From the NCBI RefSeq assembly GCF_000517265.1, contig NZ_AYSJ01000004.1, forward strand, positions 169,743 to 212,271: a stretch of DNA of 42,529 nt. Direction: 5' to 3'. Shown here piece after piece: positions 1 to 8,020 of this stretch. Source of the stretch: Photorhabdus khanii NC19. Its GTDB lineage: Bacteria > Pseudomonadota > Gammaproteobacteria > Enterobacterales > Enterobacteriaceae. The notes under the pieces were generated by a model that did not search any database, was not told where the DNA came from, and saw nothing but the letters and a program-made list of their open reading frames with translations. How positions within the stretch are numbered: position 1 is the first letter of the stretch; the number at the start of each line of letters is the position of its first letter. The position numbers were made by a program, and so were the translations under genes.

Positions 1-656
1 GGGGTATTAACCACGACTCGCTCACCATCAGCTAATTCAGCCTGAACATAATCCACCAGTAAGTTAGAATTATGTTCCTGGTAATAGGCTCGCAACTGTT
101 TATCTTTACGCTCAATTTCATTTGGCAAAAAACTATTTGCCCAGATTTGCCCATGCGGGTGAGGCTGAGAACACCCCATTGTTTCTCCTTTATTCTCAAA
201 TAATTGCACCCAGAGATACTCTTTACCCAGCATTTCAATTTGTTCATGCCAGGTATCAATTAATTGACGAATTTGTTCAACAGACAATTCAGGCAAGGTT
301 TTACTGTGATCAGGAGAAAAACAGATCACGCGGCTTAGTCCCCGTACCCCTTGTGTTTTAAATAACAGGTGATGCGATTGTGGAATATCAGGCGAATCTG
401 GCATTAAAGCCGAAAAATCATTATTGAAAACAAATGTTGCTTGATAAGCAGGATTTTGCTCACCAGAAATACGCACGTTTGATGGACAAAGGAAACATTG
501 CTTATCATAGTTTGGGATATCGTCTATTAATGACTGCTCATCTTGCCCACTCCACGGCCGCTTCACCCGATGGGGAGAAACCAAAACCCATTGCCCGGTT
601 AGAGGATTATAACGACGATGGGGATGTTCAATAGGGTTAAATTCAATCTTAGACAT
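1..656 (-). CDS. galT: Galactose-1-phosphate uridylyltransferase, N-terminal part (runs off the left edge)
   Basis: Leloir-pathway enzyme in the cytoplasm. It exchanges UMP between UDP-glucose and galactose-1-phosphate to give UDP-galactose and glucose-1-phosphate. About 218 of the usual ~348 residues are present and the frame is open to the edge. The N-terminus ([18 protein letters not shown]) reads closely with E. coli GalT. A FLCPSN motif lies near residue 55 (metal-site region). The [12 protein letters not shown] motif contains the nucleotidylated His in H166-P-H168. The start at 656 is the only sensible Met for this N-terminus. The gene reads leftwards, so galK and galM probably lie outside the window; galE is not upstream as it is in K-12. 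A GalR-type operator lies at 774-789. A half-matching CRP-like site (TGTGA-N6-TTGTT) lies at 693-708. Confidence 0.96.
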   Translation of the reverse strand, partial: MSKIEFNPIEHPHRRYNPLTGQWVLVSPHRVKRPWSGQDEQSLIDDIPNYDKQCFLCPSNVRISGEQNPAYQATFVFNNDFSALMPDSPDIPQSHHLLFKTQGVRGLSRVICFSPDHSKTLPELSVEQIRQLIDTWHEQIEMLGKEYLWVQLFENKGETMGCSQPHPHGQIWANSFLPNEIERKDKQLRAYYQEHNSNLLVDYVQAELADGERVVVNT

Positions 657-773
657 AACAGTCTCTACTTTTTTATATTTTTCAACATCATTTGTGAAAA
701 TATTTGTTAATACTTGGACTGACCGCAGTGTAACAATGGGCCTCAACACCAATCTGAGATATCAATCACGCAA

Positions 774-789
774 ATGTAAACGATTTCAC
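774..789. promoter_or_regulatory. Candidate GalR/GalS operator upstream of galT
   Basis: ATGTAAACGATTTCAC agrees with the GalR/GalS consensus GTGNAANCGNTTNCAC at every defined position except the first. It sits about 120 bp upstream of the galT start, so galactose-responsive repression of the gal operon is the natural inference. No binding data are implied. Confidence 0.6.
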
Positions 790-802
790 CCAAAATACGA
801 AA

Positions 803-928
803 ATGAATCAAATAGATCCCAAAGGAATTACATTAGTTTCATCCATGCTCGTTACTGACCACAGTTTTAACATAGCTGCTTATGCCATCATGATTATTCT
901 CGCTGTGTTGTATGTTGCTTTCTGGTAA
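803..928 (+). pseudogene. Short membrane ORF, probable C-terminal remnant of a sodium/sugar symporter
   Basis: A 41-codon frame starts at ATG 803 and is open upstream to 758. It encodes one hydrophobic helix and ends FNIAAYAIMI...LYVAFW. The pattern K-G-I, then F-N-I, a helix, and terminal L-Y-x-x-F-W resembles the extreme C-terminus of SSS-family sodium/galactose or glucose symporters, as I remember them. Such genes do occur beside gal genes in other gamma-proteobacteria. No convincing Shine-Dalgarno precedes the ATG, and the rest of a transporter is absent because the GalR-like operator and galT lie immediately upstream. I read it as a deletion remnant. An independent small membrane protein is the alternative. 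Confidence 0.45.
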
Positions 929-1316
929 TGAAATTGTCTCATGCAGAGTTGAGGTGATTTAACTGTATATCCTTAAGTTGGAATCGCCTCATCATCTTGG
1001 CTGATGTTGAATTTGTTAATTTTTTCGTTTAAATATCGATTAATTAATGCATTGAAATCCACTCAAATATTCAAATACTTTCCTACTGAAAATATTATCT
1101 AAGATTAAATATCCCTTTACATAGTTGATTAAATAGTTTAATTAATATAATGCTTTGACAAAGAGGGTTGTCCTTAGGTAAGGCAACCAATAATACAAGG
1201 AAGCAAAACATTTCACATTAAATGCTGTACTCTGGCATAAATATGATTTGTCATGAAATCGGTCACAAGCAATGACATAAACAGAAATCTTTAAATAACA
1301 TATAATTGAGATTTAG
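929..1316. other. AT-rich intergenic region with no recognised gene
   Basis: No ORF with credible coding character is seen. A weak promoter-like pair lies at 1125-1151 (TTGATT, 15 bp, TATAAT). A bulged hairpin lies at 1166-1187 (GGTTG-CCTT / AAGG-CAACC) without a following T-run. Either could belong to the transcript leader of the ORF/fusion-gene unit downstream. Confidence 0.35.
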
Positions 1317-1583
1317 ATGGAATTGCATAATAAAGATAATACGATCTCGTCCGAGATAATAATCGCACAGAAGCTATTGAAAAATAGTAATGATTTATTT
1401 CCATTGACAAGTTTGCTTCTCCACACTATTGATATCCATTACATAATAATTACTGCCCGTTATTTACCTTGCAGAGAAGATGATATCAATGATGGCAACC
1501 TACAATACCTACTGAGCCCAATCTGTATCTTACAGACCAAATCATATCAAAACTTCATATGTTGGACTCATGGTTATGGATAG
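1317..1583 (+). CDS. Hypothetical protein, 88 residues, upstream of the LysRS-ALDH fusion
   Basis: I do not recognise this protein. It has no signal peptide or clear transmembrane segment; the middle is hydrophobic (FPLTSLLLHTIDIHYIIITARYL region) and there are three Cys in the second half. The start has a weak purine-rich sequence (TTGAG) about six bases upstream. It lies 69 bp before the 938-residue fusion gene, on the same strand and with the same AT-rich composition, so co-transcription is possible. It could equally be a chance ORF or a gene fragment. Confidence 0.35.
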   Translation: MELHNKDNTISSEIIIAQKLLKNSNDLFPLTSLLLHTIDIHYIIITARYLPCREDDINDGNLQYLLSPICILQTKSYQNFICWTHGYG

Positions 1584-1652
1584 CTCAATTTCCTAAAGTC
1601 ATTAACCAATAAGAGTAGAACAACTATAGACTTAGAGAGGTTTTATCTAATT

Positions 1653-4469
1653 ATGAAATGGTTTTTAAAAGAAGCGCTTTATATTCACAATACTAAAGCA
1701 AATGACGAAGTCATAAATATCGGTGCAGGATTTGGTCCCACAGGCCTTCCTCATATAGGAACCCTATGTGAAATTATTCGGATCAATTTCGTTAAAACGG
1801 AATTAGAAAAACTTGGCCGCAAAGTCAATTTTTTCCTGGTATCAGACGATCTCGATCCTTTCAGGAAAGTACCAGCAAACGTTCCGTTACAAGAAGAATT
1901 AAAACTCTATCTTGGTAAACCTATTAACCAAGTACCTGATCCTTATGGTGAGTTCAATTCTTTTTCTGCGATGGCTGAAAATAAATTGATACAACTGGCT
2001 GAAAGATACAATATTAATTGTACTTTGATCAGCAATTCATTAGCTTATTCCAAAGGAGACTATAATAAACAACTTACTGAATTAATTAAAAACTACGATA
2101 AAATCAACACTATTTGTATGAATTCAACTGGGCCTTTAAGACAAAGGACATATAGCATTGTTATGCCTATATCTCCCATCACTGGAAATGTTATTGAACA
2201 TATAAAGGTGACAAACGTTGATTGGAATAAGGGAGAAATGACTTATTTCATTCCTAGCAGCGAAGTGATAAATAAGCCTGGTTATGAATATGCCGTTGAG
2301 CTAAGTGAATTATACAAGTCTGAAGTTTTGGATGAAGAGCAAACAATTTCTGTCCTCAATGGTAACTGTAAACTCCAATGGAAAGCTGACTGGGCAATGC
2401 GATTGCTTTCCAGATCGATTGATTTTGAAATGCATGGTGAAGATCTAAGTGATTCAGCCAAAGTGGCCAAAGAAATCGCAGAAGCATTAAACGCCCCTAT
2501 ACCCAGATTATATAGATACGGGCTTTTTCTGGATGCAAATGGTAAAAAAATTTCTAAATCTAAAGGCAACGGATTTTCCTTATCTGATGCCGAGAATTTA
2601 TTAAAAAAAAGAGCGATAGAGTGGTATCTGTCTAAAAAACCTCAACGGACATTAAAATTTCATATCGCACTTGCACCAAAACTCAATGACAGCACAGATG
2701 AGAAACAATCTGCATGCAATATAGGTTTCGCAAAGGCTGTTCGCATGTTATTTGCCTCTAAGCCTATTGATAAACTTTCAGCCAGAAAATTCTTACTTCT
2801 ATATGCGAGAAAATCTCAATCTGAAATCACTGATGACGTTATTAATTACAGTTACAATTATCATAAAAAGACATTTAACTACGGATCTAATGGACTAAGT
2901 ACCGAACATGAAAAACAATATATCTCCACGATAGCGGATAATTTGACGACTGGCTTTGCATGCAATGCCAGTGAACTACATAAATTTGCCATCGATATAT
3001 TCATCAAATTATTCCCAGAAAGACAACCAAGTGAAGCATGGAATCTACTTAATCGAGCTTTGTTTGGAACTATTCACGGGCCCAAACTTAAAACCTGGTT
3101 TGATATTGTCGGGATCGAAGTTGCAACAAAACGTTTGCAAAATCCAATCCTTTCAATGGACACCCTACTTTCCGCAAAAAACCCGGCTATTGAACAACAA
3201 GAATTATTAACAAGAAATAATAAAGAGGATGATCAAATGGGCTCTTCTCTACTCTATGAAGATATCGATTTCGAAAGTGTGAAAAAAACCTGCCAATTAT
3301 TCGCATATGCTTTAGTCGAAAAGAAAGATCATATTATTGAGGCATTATCTTCCTATCAATGTAAAAATGTTACAGAAGATGAAATTAAAAGATCGACAGA
3401 TTTGCTTTTGAATATTGAGATGAACCAAAACTATTTTAAAAAGAAAATTTACGGAGTGACCTCATTTCTTCCGTTAAATCAGCCTATTTATGCATCTGTA
3501 TGTTTTGGATTTATTCCCTCTATCATGTCAAAAGATGTTTGTATTCGACCACCGACAACCATGACCCCACATTACAAACGTTTCCTTAATGCAATAGATA
3601 TCACACAATACTCACCTTCTTTATCGGTATCCTTTGCCGAGAAAGAAAATTTTCTTAGTGACCGGGTAAAAATTACAGATGCAGTGATTTTTACAGGAAC
3701 ACCCGAAAATGCACTAAAAGTTAGAAAACATTTTAAGAAAAAAACACTATTTATCCTCAATGGTGCTGGTCACAATCCTTTAATTGTTTCAGATGATGCA
3801 AATATAGAGAAGGCTGTCGAAAGTGCTAAAAGTATCGTTCTTTACAATCAAGGCCAAGATTGCGCTGGCCCTAACACCATATTAGTACATAGTAAAATAT
3901 ATAAGAATTTCAAAGAGCGGCTGTTGTCAGACCTGATCTTGCTTGAAAATAAAGTTGGCCCCTATAGTGTGAGAGAAAATATTGTCGGTCCCAACAGTGA
4001 TATTGATCACACTATAAAAATTGCCAGTGTATTCAAGCAATATCGTCAGTTCTGTACATATGGCGGTGAAATCAACCCCATTAACGGTATGATTAAACCT
4101 ACAGTATTTGAGAAGCCTATTTATCTTGGGGGGAATTATAAGGAATTTTTCGCGCCTGTATTTTTTCTTCAAGAATATAATACTGACTCCGACCTTCATC
4201 TTTACTTCTCAGACCCACAATACCCGAACAACGCTATGTACATCTCCTTATTTGGAACCAGTGATTATATTTCTCATCAACTGGATGAGAAATTACACCA
4301 CAAAGAAAGCATCCTCCATAATACGGATCTCCATAGAGAAGAACGTGGTTTTCTTCCCTATGGTGGACAAGGCCCTGCGGCTTCATGTATTTTTTATGAC
4401 GGTGAACGTTTTAATGGAAGCACTCTGCCACAAAGAGATATATACACTTACCTGGTAAACTCCATTTAA
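1653..4469 (+). CDS. Class I lysyl-tRNA synthetase-like / aldehyde dehydrogenase-fold fusion protein
   Basis: The 938-residue protein has two halves. Residues 1 to about 510 follow class I LysRS (LysK). They show HIGT at 34-37, then DDLDPFRKVP, YLGKPINQVPDP, and a WKADWAMR/DFEMHGEDL block. KISKSKGN is at 299-306, and GPKLKTWFDIVG matches the usual LysK C-terminal region. Residues about 530-938 follow an ALDH fold. They show a Rossmann-type FTGTPENALKV stretch, GAGHNP at 704-709, catalytic-type GQDCAGPN with Cys737, EFFAPVF, and a final LPYGGQGPA. The position of the general-base Glu is Asn703, and GAGHNP is closer to CoA-acylating ALDHs (GAGNTP) than to oxidising ones. Gamma-proteobacteria normally use class II LysRS, so transfer is likely. 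Inference: the first half activates an amino acid and the second reduces it. The start fits LysK N-termini, although the GAGAGG sequence lies about 12 bp upstream. Confidence 0.85.
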   Translation: MKWFLKEALYIHNTKANDEVINIGAGFGPTGLPHIGTLCEIIRINFVKTELEKLGRKVNFFLVSDDLDPFRKVPANVPLQEELKLYLGKPINQVPDPYGEFNSFSAMAENKLIQLAERYNINCTLISNSLAYSKGDYNKQLTELIKNYDKINTICMNSTGPLRQRTYSIVMPISPITGNVIEHIKVTNVDWNKGEMTYFIPSSEVINKPGYEYAVELSELYKSEVLDEEQTISVLNGNCKLQWKADWAMRLLSRSIDFEMHGEDLSDSAKVAKEIAEALNAPIPRLYRYGLFLDANGKKISKSKGNGFSLSDAENLLKKRAIEWYLSKKPQRTLKFHIALAPKLNDSTDEKQSACNIGFAKAVRMLFASKPIDKLSARKFLLLYARKSQSEITDDVINYSYNYHKKTFNYGSNGLSTEHEKQYISTIADNLTTGFACNASELHKFAIDIFIKLFPERQPSEAWNLLNRALFGTIHGPKLKTWFDIVGIEVATKRLQNPILSMDTLLSAKNPAIEQQELLTRNNKEDDQMGSSLLYEDIDFESVKKTCQLFAYALVEKKDHIIEALSSYQCKNVTEDEIKRSTDLLLNIEMNQNYFKKKIYGVTSFLPLNQPIYASVCFGFIPSIMSKDVCIRPPTTMTPHYKRFLNAIDITQYSPSLSVSFAEKENFLSDRVKITDAVIFTGTPENALKVRKHFKKKTLFILNGAGHNPLIVSDDANIEKAVESAKSIVLYNQGQDCAGPNTILVHSKIYKNFKERLLSDLILLENKVGPYSVRENIVGPNSDIDHTIKIASVFKQYRQFCTYGGEINPINGMIKPTVFEKPIYLGGNYKEFFAPVFFLQEYNTDSDLHLYFSDPQYPNNAMYISLFGTSDYISHQLDEKLHHKESILHNTDLHREERGFLPYGGQGPAASCIFYDGERFNGSTLPQRDIYTYLVNSI

Positions 4470-4613
4470 GAAAAATATATAATACATGTTAGATTCAGTG
4501 CGCAAATTCTGGCTATCCACTCAGTTATCGCCAGTATCACTAGACTAATCGGTCTGGCGTTCGGGTATTCCATCCTTGTTGTGGCACTGAAACTAACTGA
4601 CTTTGAAGAGTAA
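4470..4613 (+). pseudogene. In-frame hydrophobic reading frame downstream of the fusion gene (possible remnant)
   Basis: Directly after the TAA of the fusion gene the same frame stays open for 47 codons. It encodes a membrane-like segment (IASITRLIGLAFGYSILVVAL) ending KLTDFEE. No ATG, GTG or TTG initiates it convincingly. The higher GC content and helix-like composition suggest the tail of a deleted membrane-protein gene rather than a stop-codon readthrough product. I cannot name the parent. Confidence 0.25.
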
Positions 4614-4623
4614 AACGCAACTA

Positions 4624-5187
4624 TTATTTCAATTTCACTTTTTCAAGCGCAGCAAAAATTTGCTGTTTATCCGAATCCTTTAAGTTATGTTGTTGAATAT
4701 TTGCCATAAACATTTCCTTGTCAGAAACGTTTATCTTTTCTCCGTCTTTTAGCAGAACCGCAATTTGTTGGAGAATTTCAGTACTTAACCCACTAATTTT
4801 AATACGAACATCATCCAGCGGTTTTGGTTGCCAGCCATTTTCAGGAACTGACAACCAATCGGCCCGATAACGATATTGAATCGCCTTCGCAGCATCCATC
4901 TGGATTACAATAAATGGCCTGACTGACTCCCCGCTTAATCCAAAAGACTCGGCTTCACTTATTGATTTGGCAAGCACCTTATCTTCCTGAGCCATAACCT
5001 CAACAGGTAAATGGTTTTCGGCCTTGTATCCTGCCACATCTTTCATGTAAGAAAGACGCTGATTAATTAACTGGGCTACCGTCGTCTTTGTTTCCGTTGC
5101 TTGCACCGCCATTGAGGCCATTATGCTCACAATCAATGCTAAACCAGAAATCAAGCCAATTACCTTTGCTTTTTTTGACCGTTTCAT
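4624..5187 (-). CDS. Secreted chorismate mutase homologue (AroQ-gamma type)
   Basis: AroQ-gamma enzymes convert chorismate to prephenate in the periplasm. This 187-residue protein has a signal peptide (MKRSKKAKVIG, hydrophobic core, VQA cleavage near 30). It then has an all-helical AroQ domain with R44 and K55, spaced 11 apart as R28/K39 in the E. coli domain. GLSGESVRPF and IQMDAAKAIQ form the later helices. The C-terminal 60 residues fit the extra helices of the gamma class. Two conserved active-site positions differ: the D and R of the usual D-x-x-R-E (E. coli D48, R51) are V64 and Q67 here, while E68 is kept. Activity may therefore be altered. It is a single gene with no aromatic-pathway neighbours. 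Confidence 0.8.
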   Translation of the reverse strand: MKRSKKAKVIGLISGLALIVSIMASMAVQATETKTTVAQLINQRLSYMKDVAGYKAENHLPVEVMAQEDKVLAKSISEAESFGLSGESVRPFIVIQMDAAKAIQYRYRADWLSVPENGWQPKPLDDVRIKISGLSTEILQQIAVLLKDGEKINVSDKEMFMANIQQHNLKDSDKQQIFAALEKVKLK

Positions 5188-5324
5188 TTTTTCACCTCGG
5201 AATTTATTCCAAACAACTAATCAACATGCTAAATGAATTATAGACTTATAATGTTGAAGTTGCTTTCGATAAGTATCAGATAAAAGCTCGATTTTTTTGA
5301 TTCCTTCCACAGTGAGTTCATTGT

Positions 5325-5900
5325 TCAGCGACGAGCACTTTTCGGTCTAAAAGCAGCAACTACCTTATCATCGGTTTCGATATATGGGCCATCCAGCAAT
5401 TGGATACAATACGGCACGCTGGCAAAAATGCCGGATACCAGAACATTGCTATTTTCGTCTTTCAAACCTTCCAACGTTTCTGCTATTGCTTTTGGTTGTC
5501 CTGGTAAGTTCAAAATAAGCGCCTGTTTGCGAATAACGCCAACTTGGCGGGATAGGATTGCGGTTGGAACAAATTTCAGGCTGATCTGGCGCATCTGTTC
5601 GCCATAGCCTGGCATTTCACGATCTGCAACCGCTAATGTTGCATCAGGAGTCACATCACGGCGTGCAGGGCCAGTTCCACCGGTAGTCAAAACCAGATGA
5701 CAGCCGATTTCATCCACCAGCTCGCACAGGGTTTGTTCAATGATAATCTGCTCATCAGGGATCAGACGCGTTTCTATATTGAAAGGTGTTGTAATAGCAC
5801 TTTTCAACCACTTTTCCAGTGCCGGAATCCCTTTGTCCTGATAAACACCGCTTGATGCACGATCAGAGACGGATACCAGGCCAATGCGCAATTCATTCAT
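5325..5900 (-). CDS. mog: Molybdopterin adenylyltransferase
   Basis: This enzyme adenylylates molybdopterin before molybdate insertion, in cytoplasmic molybdenum cofactor synthesis. The 191 residues compare with about 195 in E. coli. The MoaB/Mog fold is shown by SDRASSG at 12-18, TTGGTGP at 72-78, and D49 and D82 at the catalytic positions, followed by RRDVTPDATLAVADREMPG. NLPGQPKA near 150 is the last conserved loop. It is downstream of talB on the same strand, as in E. coli, but a strong terminator lies between them, so it probably has its own promoter. Confidence 0.96.
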   Translation of the reverse strand: MNELRIGLVSVSDRASSGVYQDKGIPALEKWLKSAITTPFNIETRLIPDEQIIIEQTLCELVDEIGCHLVLTTGGTGPARRDVTPDATLAVADREMPGYGEQMRQISLKFVPTAILSRQVGVIRKQALILNLPGQPKAIAETLEGLKDENSNVLVSGIFASVPYCIQLLDGPYIETDDKVVAAFRPKSARR

Positions 5901-5935
5901 ACAAACCTCAATAATACATAATTAACTAACAGCAA

Positions 5936-5960
5936 AAAGGCGGCTAATTATGCCGCCTTT
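5936..5960 (-). terminator. Rho-independent terminator of talB
   Basis: A perfect 9-bp stem (AAAGGCGGC / GCCGCCTTT) has a 7-base loop. Read on the minus strand it ends in a T-rich tail just after the talB stop. Confidence 0.85.
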
Positions 5961-5990
5961 AAAGCAAAAAGAATAGTTTATAACCTGTAA

Positions 5991-6944
5991 TTACAGCAGC
6001 TCAGCGATCATCTTCTCAAGTTTTCCCTGATCTACAGCAAATTTACGGATGCCATCCGCCAGTTTTTCTGTAGCCATTGCATCCTGATGATGTTCCCAAT
6101 AGAACTGAGCTTCATTCAGTGGCGCCGGGCGCGCTTTAATTTCACCGCTATAACCCAGCTTATATTCAACCTCACCCTGAGTTTCAGACAGCTCTTTCAG
6201 CAGCGCAGGTGCAATAGTTAAACGGTCACAACCCGCTAATTCCAAGATCTCACCGGAGTTACGGAAACTTGCGCCCATCACAACAGTGTCATAGCCATGT
6301 TCTTTATAATATTGATAGATTTCCGTCACAGAAACTACGCCCGGATCTTCGTGTGGAGCGTACTCTTTCTGATCGCTGTTCGCTTTATACCAATCGAGGA
6401 TACGACCAACGAATGGAGAAATCAGGTAAACACCCGCTTCTGCACAAGCGCGGGCCTGAGCGAAAGAGAACAGCAGAGTCAGGTTACAGTTAATACCTTG
6501 TTTTTCTAACTGTTCAGCCGCACGGATACCTTGCCAGGTTGAAGCGAGTTTGATCAAAATACGATCATTGCTGATACCCGCCTCGTTATACAGCTTAATC
6601 AGGCGCTTAGCTTTAGCTACGCTACCTTCGGTGTCATAAGACAGACGGGCATCAACTTCTGTAGAGATACGGCCAGGGATCAGTTTCAGAATTTCCAGAC
6701 CAATATTCACAGCCAGTTTATCGCTGGCATCCACAATCTGCTGCTCACGGGAATCACTTTGTTCACGCGCCCACGCAATGGCTTCATCAATGAGTTTGCG
6801 GTATTCAGGGATCTGTGCAGCGTTAAGGATCAGAGATGGGTTAGTTGTAGCATCTTGTGGCTGATAAAGTTTCATCGCCGCAATATCCCCGGTATCTGCT
6901 ACTACTGTTGTCAGTTTACGCAGGGAAGTTAGTTTATCGGTCAT
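5991..6944 (-). CDS. talB: Transaldolase
   Basis: Pentose-phosphate enzyme that moves a dihydroxyacetone unit between sedoheptulose-7-phosphate and glyceraldehyde-3-phosphate through a Schiff base. Starting at 6944 gives 317 residues, exactly the E. coli TalB length, beginning [21 protein letters not shown]17, E96 and the Schiff-base Lys132 (ILIKLAST) are present. The open frame extends 75 codons further upstream, but that part has no transaldolase similarity. It lies between mog and yaaA as in E. coli (yaaJ missing). Confidence 0.97.
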   Translation of the reverse strand: MTDKLTSLRKLTTVVADTGDIAAMKLYQPQDATTNPSLILNAAQIPEYRKLIDEAIAWAREQSDSREQQIVDASDKLAVNIGLEILKLIPGRISTEVDARLSYDTEGSVAKAKRLIKLYNEAGISNDRILIKLASTWQGIRAAEQLEKQGINCNLTLLFSFAQARACAEAGVYLISPFVGRILDWYKANSDQKEYAPHEDPGVVSVTEIYQYYKEHGYDTVVMGASFRNSGEILELAGCDRLTIAPALLKELSETQGEVEYKLGYSGEIKARPAPLNEAQFYWEHHQDAMATEKLADGIRKFAVDQGKLEKMIAELL

Positions 6945-7182
6945 TTTGTCATATCTCATCGTTATGCGTGAAATTAAGGCATTGTTACTGAGCCATCCAT
7001 TGATGATAACACGGCAAGGCCTTGCTGCAAGGCGGTAAAAACGATCACTGACAGTTAGTTGGTTCGCAAATGTTTTCAAACAGTGTAAATAAAATGCCTC
7101 ACAGTTTCCGTTATCGTTGTTATTATTCTTTTCACCTGAGTTTTTATTAAAGTAGCTCAATCTGAACAACCGGGACGATATT
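6945..7182. promoter_or_regulatory. Divergent talB / yaaA intergenic region
   Basis: 238 bp separate the talB start (left) from the yaaA start (right), so both promoters must lie here. I see no confident -35/-10 pair or operator. Confidence 0.4.
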
Positions 7183-7959
7183 ATGCTTATTACTATTTCA
7201 CCAGCAAAAACCCTTGATTATGAAAGTCCGCTTGCCACGGAAAAATACAGTCAGCCAGAATTACTCGACCAATCAAAGCAGTTAATCAGTATCTGTCGAG
7301 AACTGACGCCTGCTCAAATTGCCAGCCTGATGGGTATCAGCGATAAACTTGCTGGTCTGAATGCAGCCCGTTTTGGTGAATGGCATGCTGATTTCACACC
7401 AGAAAATGCACGTCAGGCTATTCTGGCATTTAAAGGTGATGTTTATACCGGTATGCAAGCTGAAGTTTTTTCCGATAGGGATTTTGATTTTGCTCAGGAT
7501 CATCTGCGGATCTTGTCCGGCCTTTACGGCGTGCTTCGTCCTTTGGATCTGATGCAACCTTACCGACTGGAAATGGGGATCAAACTGGAAAATAAACGCG
7601 GTAGAGATCTCTACTCTTTCTGGGGAGATCTGATCACGGAAAAGCTTAATGAAGCCCTGGCGCAGCAAGGCGATAATATATTGGTTAATCTGGCTTCCGA
7701 TGAATACTTCAAATCCGTTAATACGAAAAAGTTAGCCGGTAAAATTATCAAACCCGTATTCCTTGATGAGAAAAACGGTAAATATAAAATCATCAGTTTT
7801 TATGCGAAAAAAGCCCGTGGACTGATGAGCCGGTTTATTATTCAAAATCAGCTAACCCAAACTGACCGTCTGGTGGAGTTTAATCTGGATGGCTATACCT
7901 TTGATGAGTCGTTATCCAAAGGGAACGAGCTGGTATTCAAACGCCCGGAACAACACTAA
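7183..7959 (+). CDS. yaaA: Peroxide stress protein YaaA (DUF328/UPF0246)
   Basis: 258 residues, the same length as E. coli YaaA, a protein of the OxyR regulon that limits intracellular iron and protects DNA during H2O2 stress. The family start [16 protein letters not shown] is intact. The conserved blocks [33 protein letters not shown] and [10 protein letters not shown] are present. It converges with thrC, and both share the terminator at 7987-8007. Confidence 0.96.
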   Translation: MLITISPAKTLDYESPLATEKYSQPELLDQSKQLISICRELTPAQIASLMGISDKLAGLNAARFGEWHADFTPENARQAILAFKGDVYTGMQAEVFSDRDFDFAQDHLRILSGLYGVLRPLDLMQPYRLEMGIKLENKRGRDLYSFWGDLITEKLNEALAQQGDNILVNLASDEYFKSVNTKKLAGKIIKPVFLDEKNGKYKIISFYAKKARGLMSRFIIQNQLTQTDRLVEFNLDGYTFDESLSKGNELVFKRPEQH

Positions 7960-7986
7960 AACTTTTATCATTGATAAGAAAATAAA

Positions 7987-8007
7987 CGCCGCATGATCTG
8001 TGCGGCG
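7987..8007. terminator. Bidirectional terminator between yaaA and thrC
   Basis: A perfect stem CGCCGCA / TGCGGCG with a 7-base loop is flanked by AATAAA on the left and TTATTTTC on the right. It can terminate both converging genes. Confidence 0.8.
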
Positions 8008-8020
8008 CTTATTTTCTTAA

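Noticed and set aside
122-634. Two plus-strand ORFs inside galT (122-361 and 434-634)
   Set aside because: The minus strand encodes GalT continuously through this region with all expected motifs.
1166-1187. T-box or riboswitch in the leader of the LysRS-ALDH fusion
   Set aside because: Only one short bulged hairpin is seen. There are no T-box conserved elements and no terminator/antiterminator pair, and T-boxes are rare in this group.
6945-7169. N-terminal extension of talB by 75 residues in the open frame
   Set aside because: The extension has no transaldolase similarity. Start 6944 reproduces the 317-residue E. coli protein exactly.
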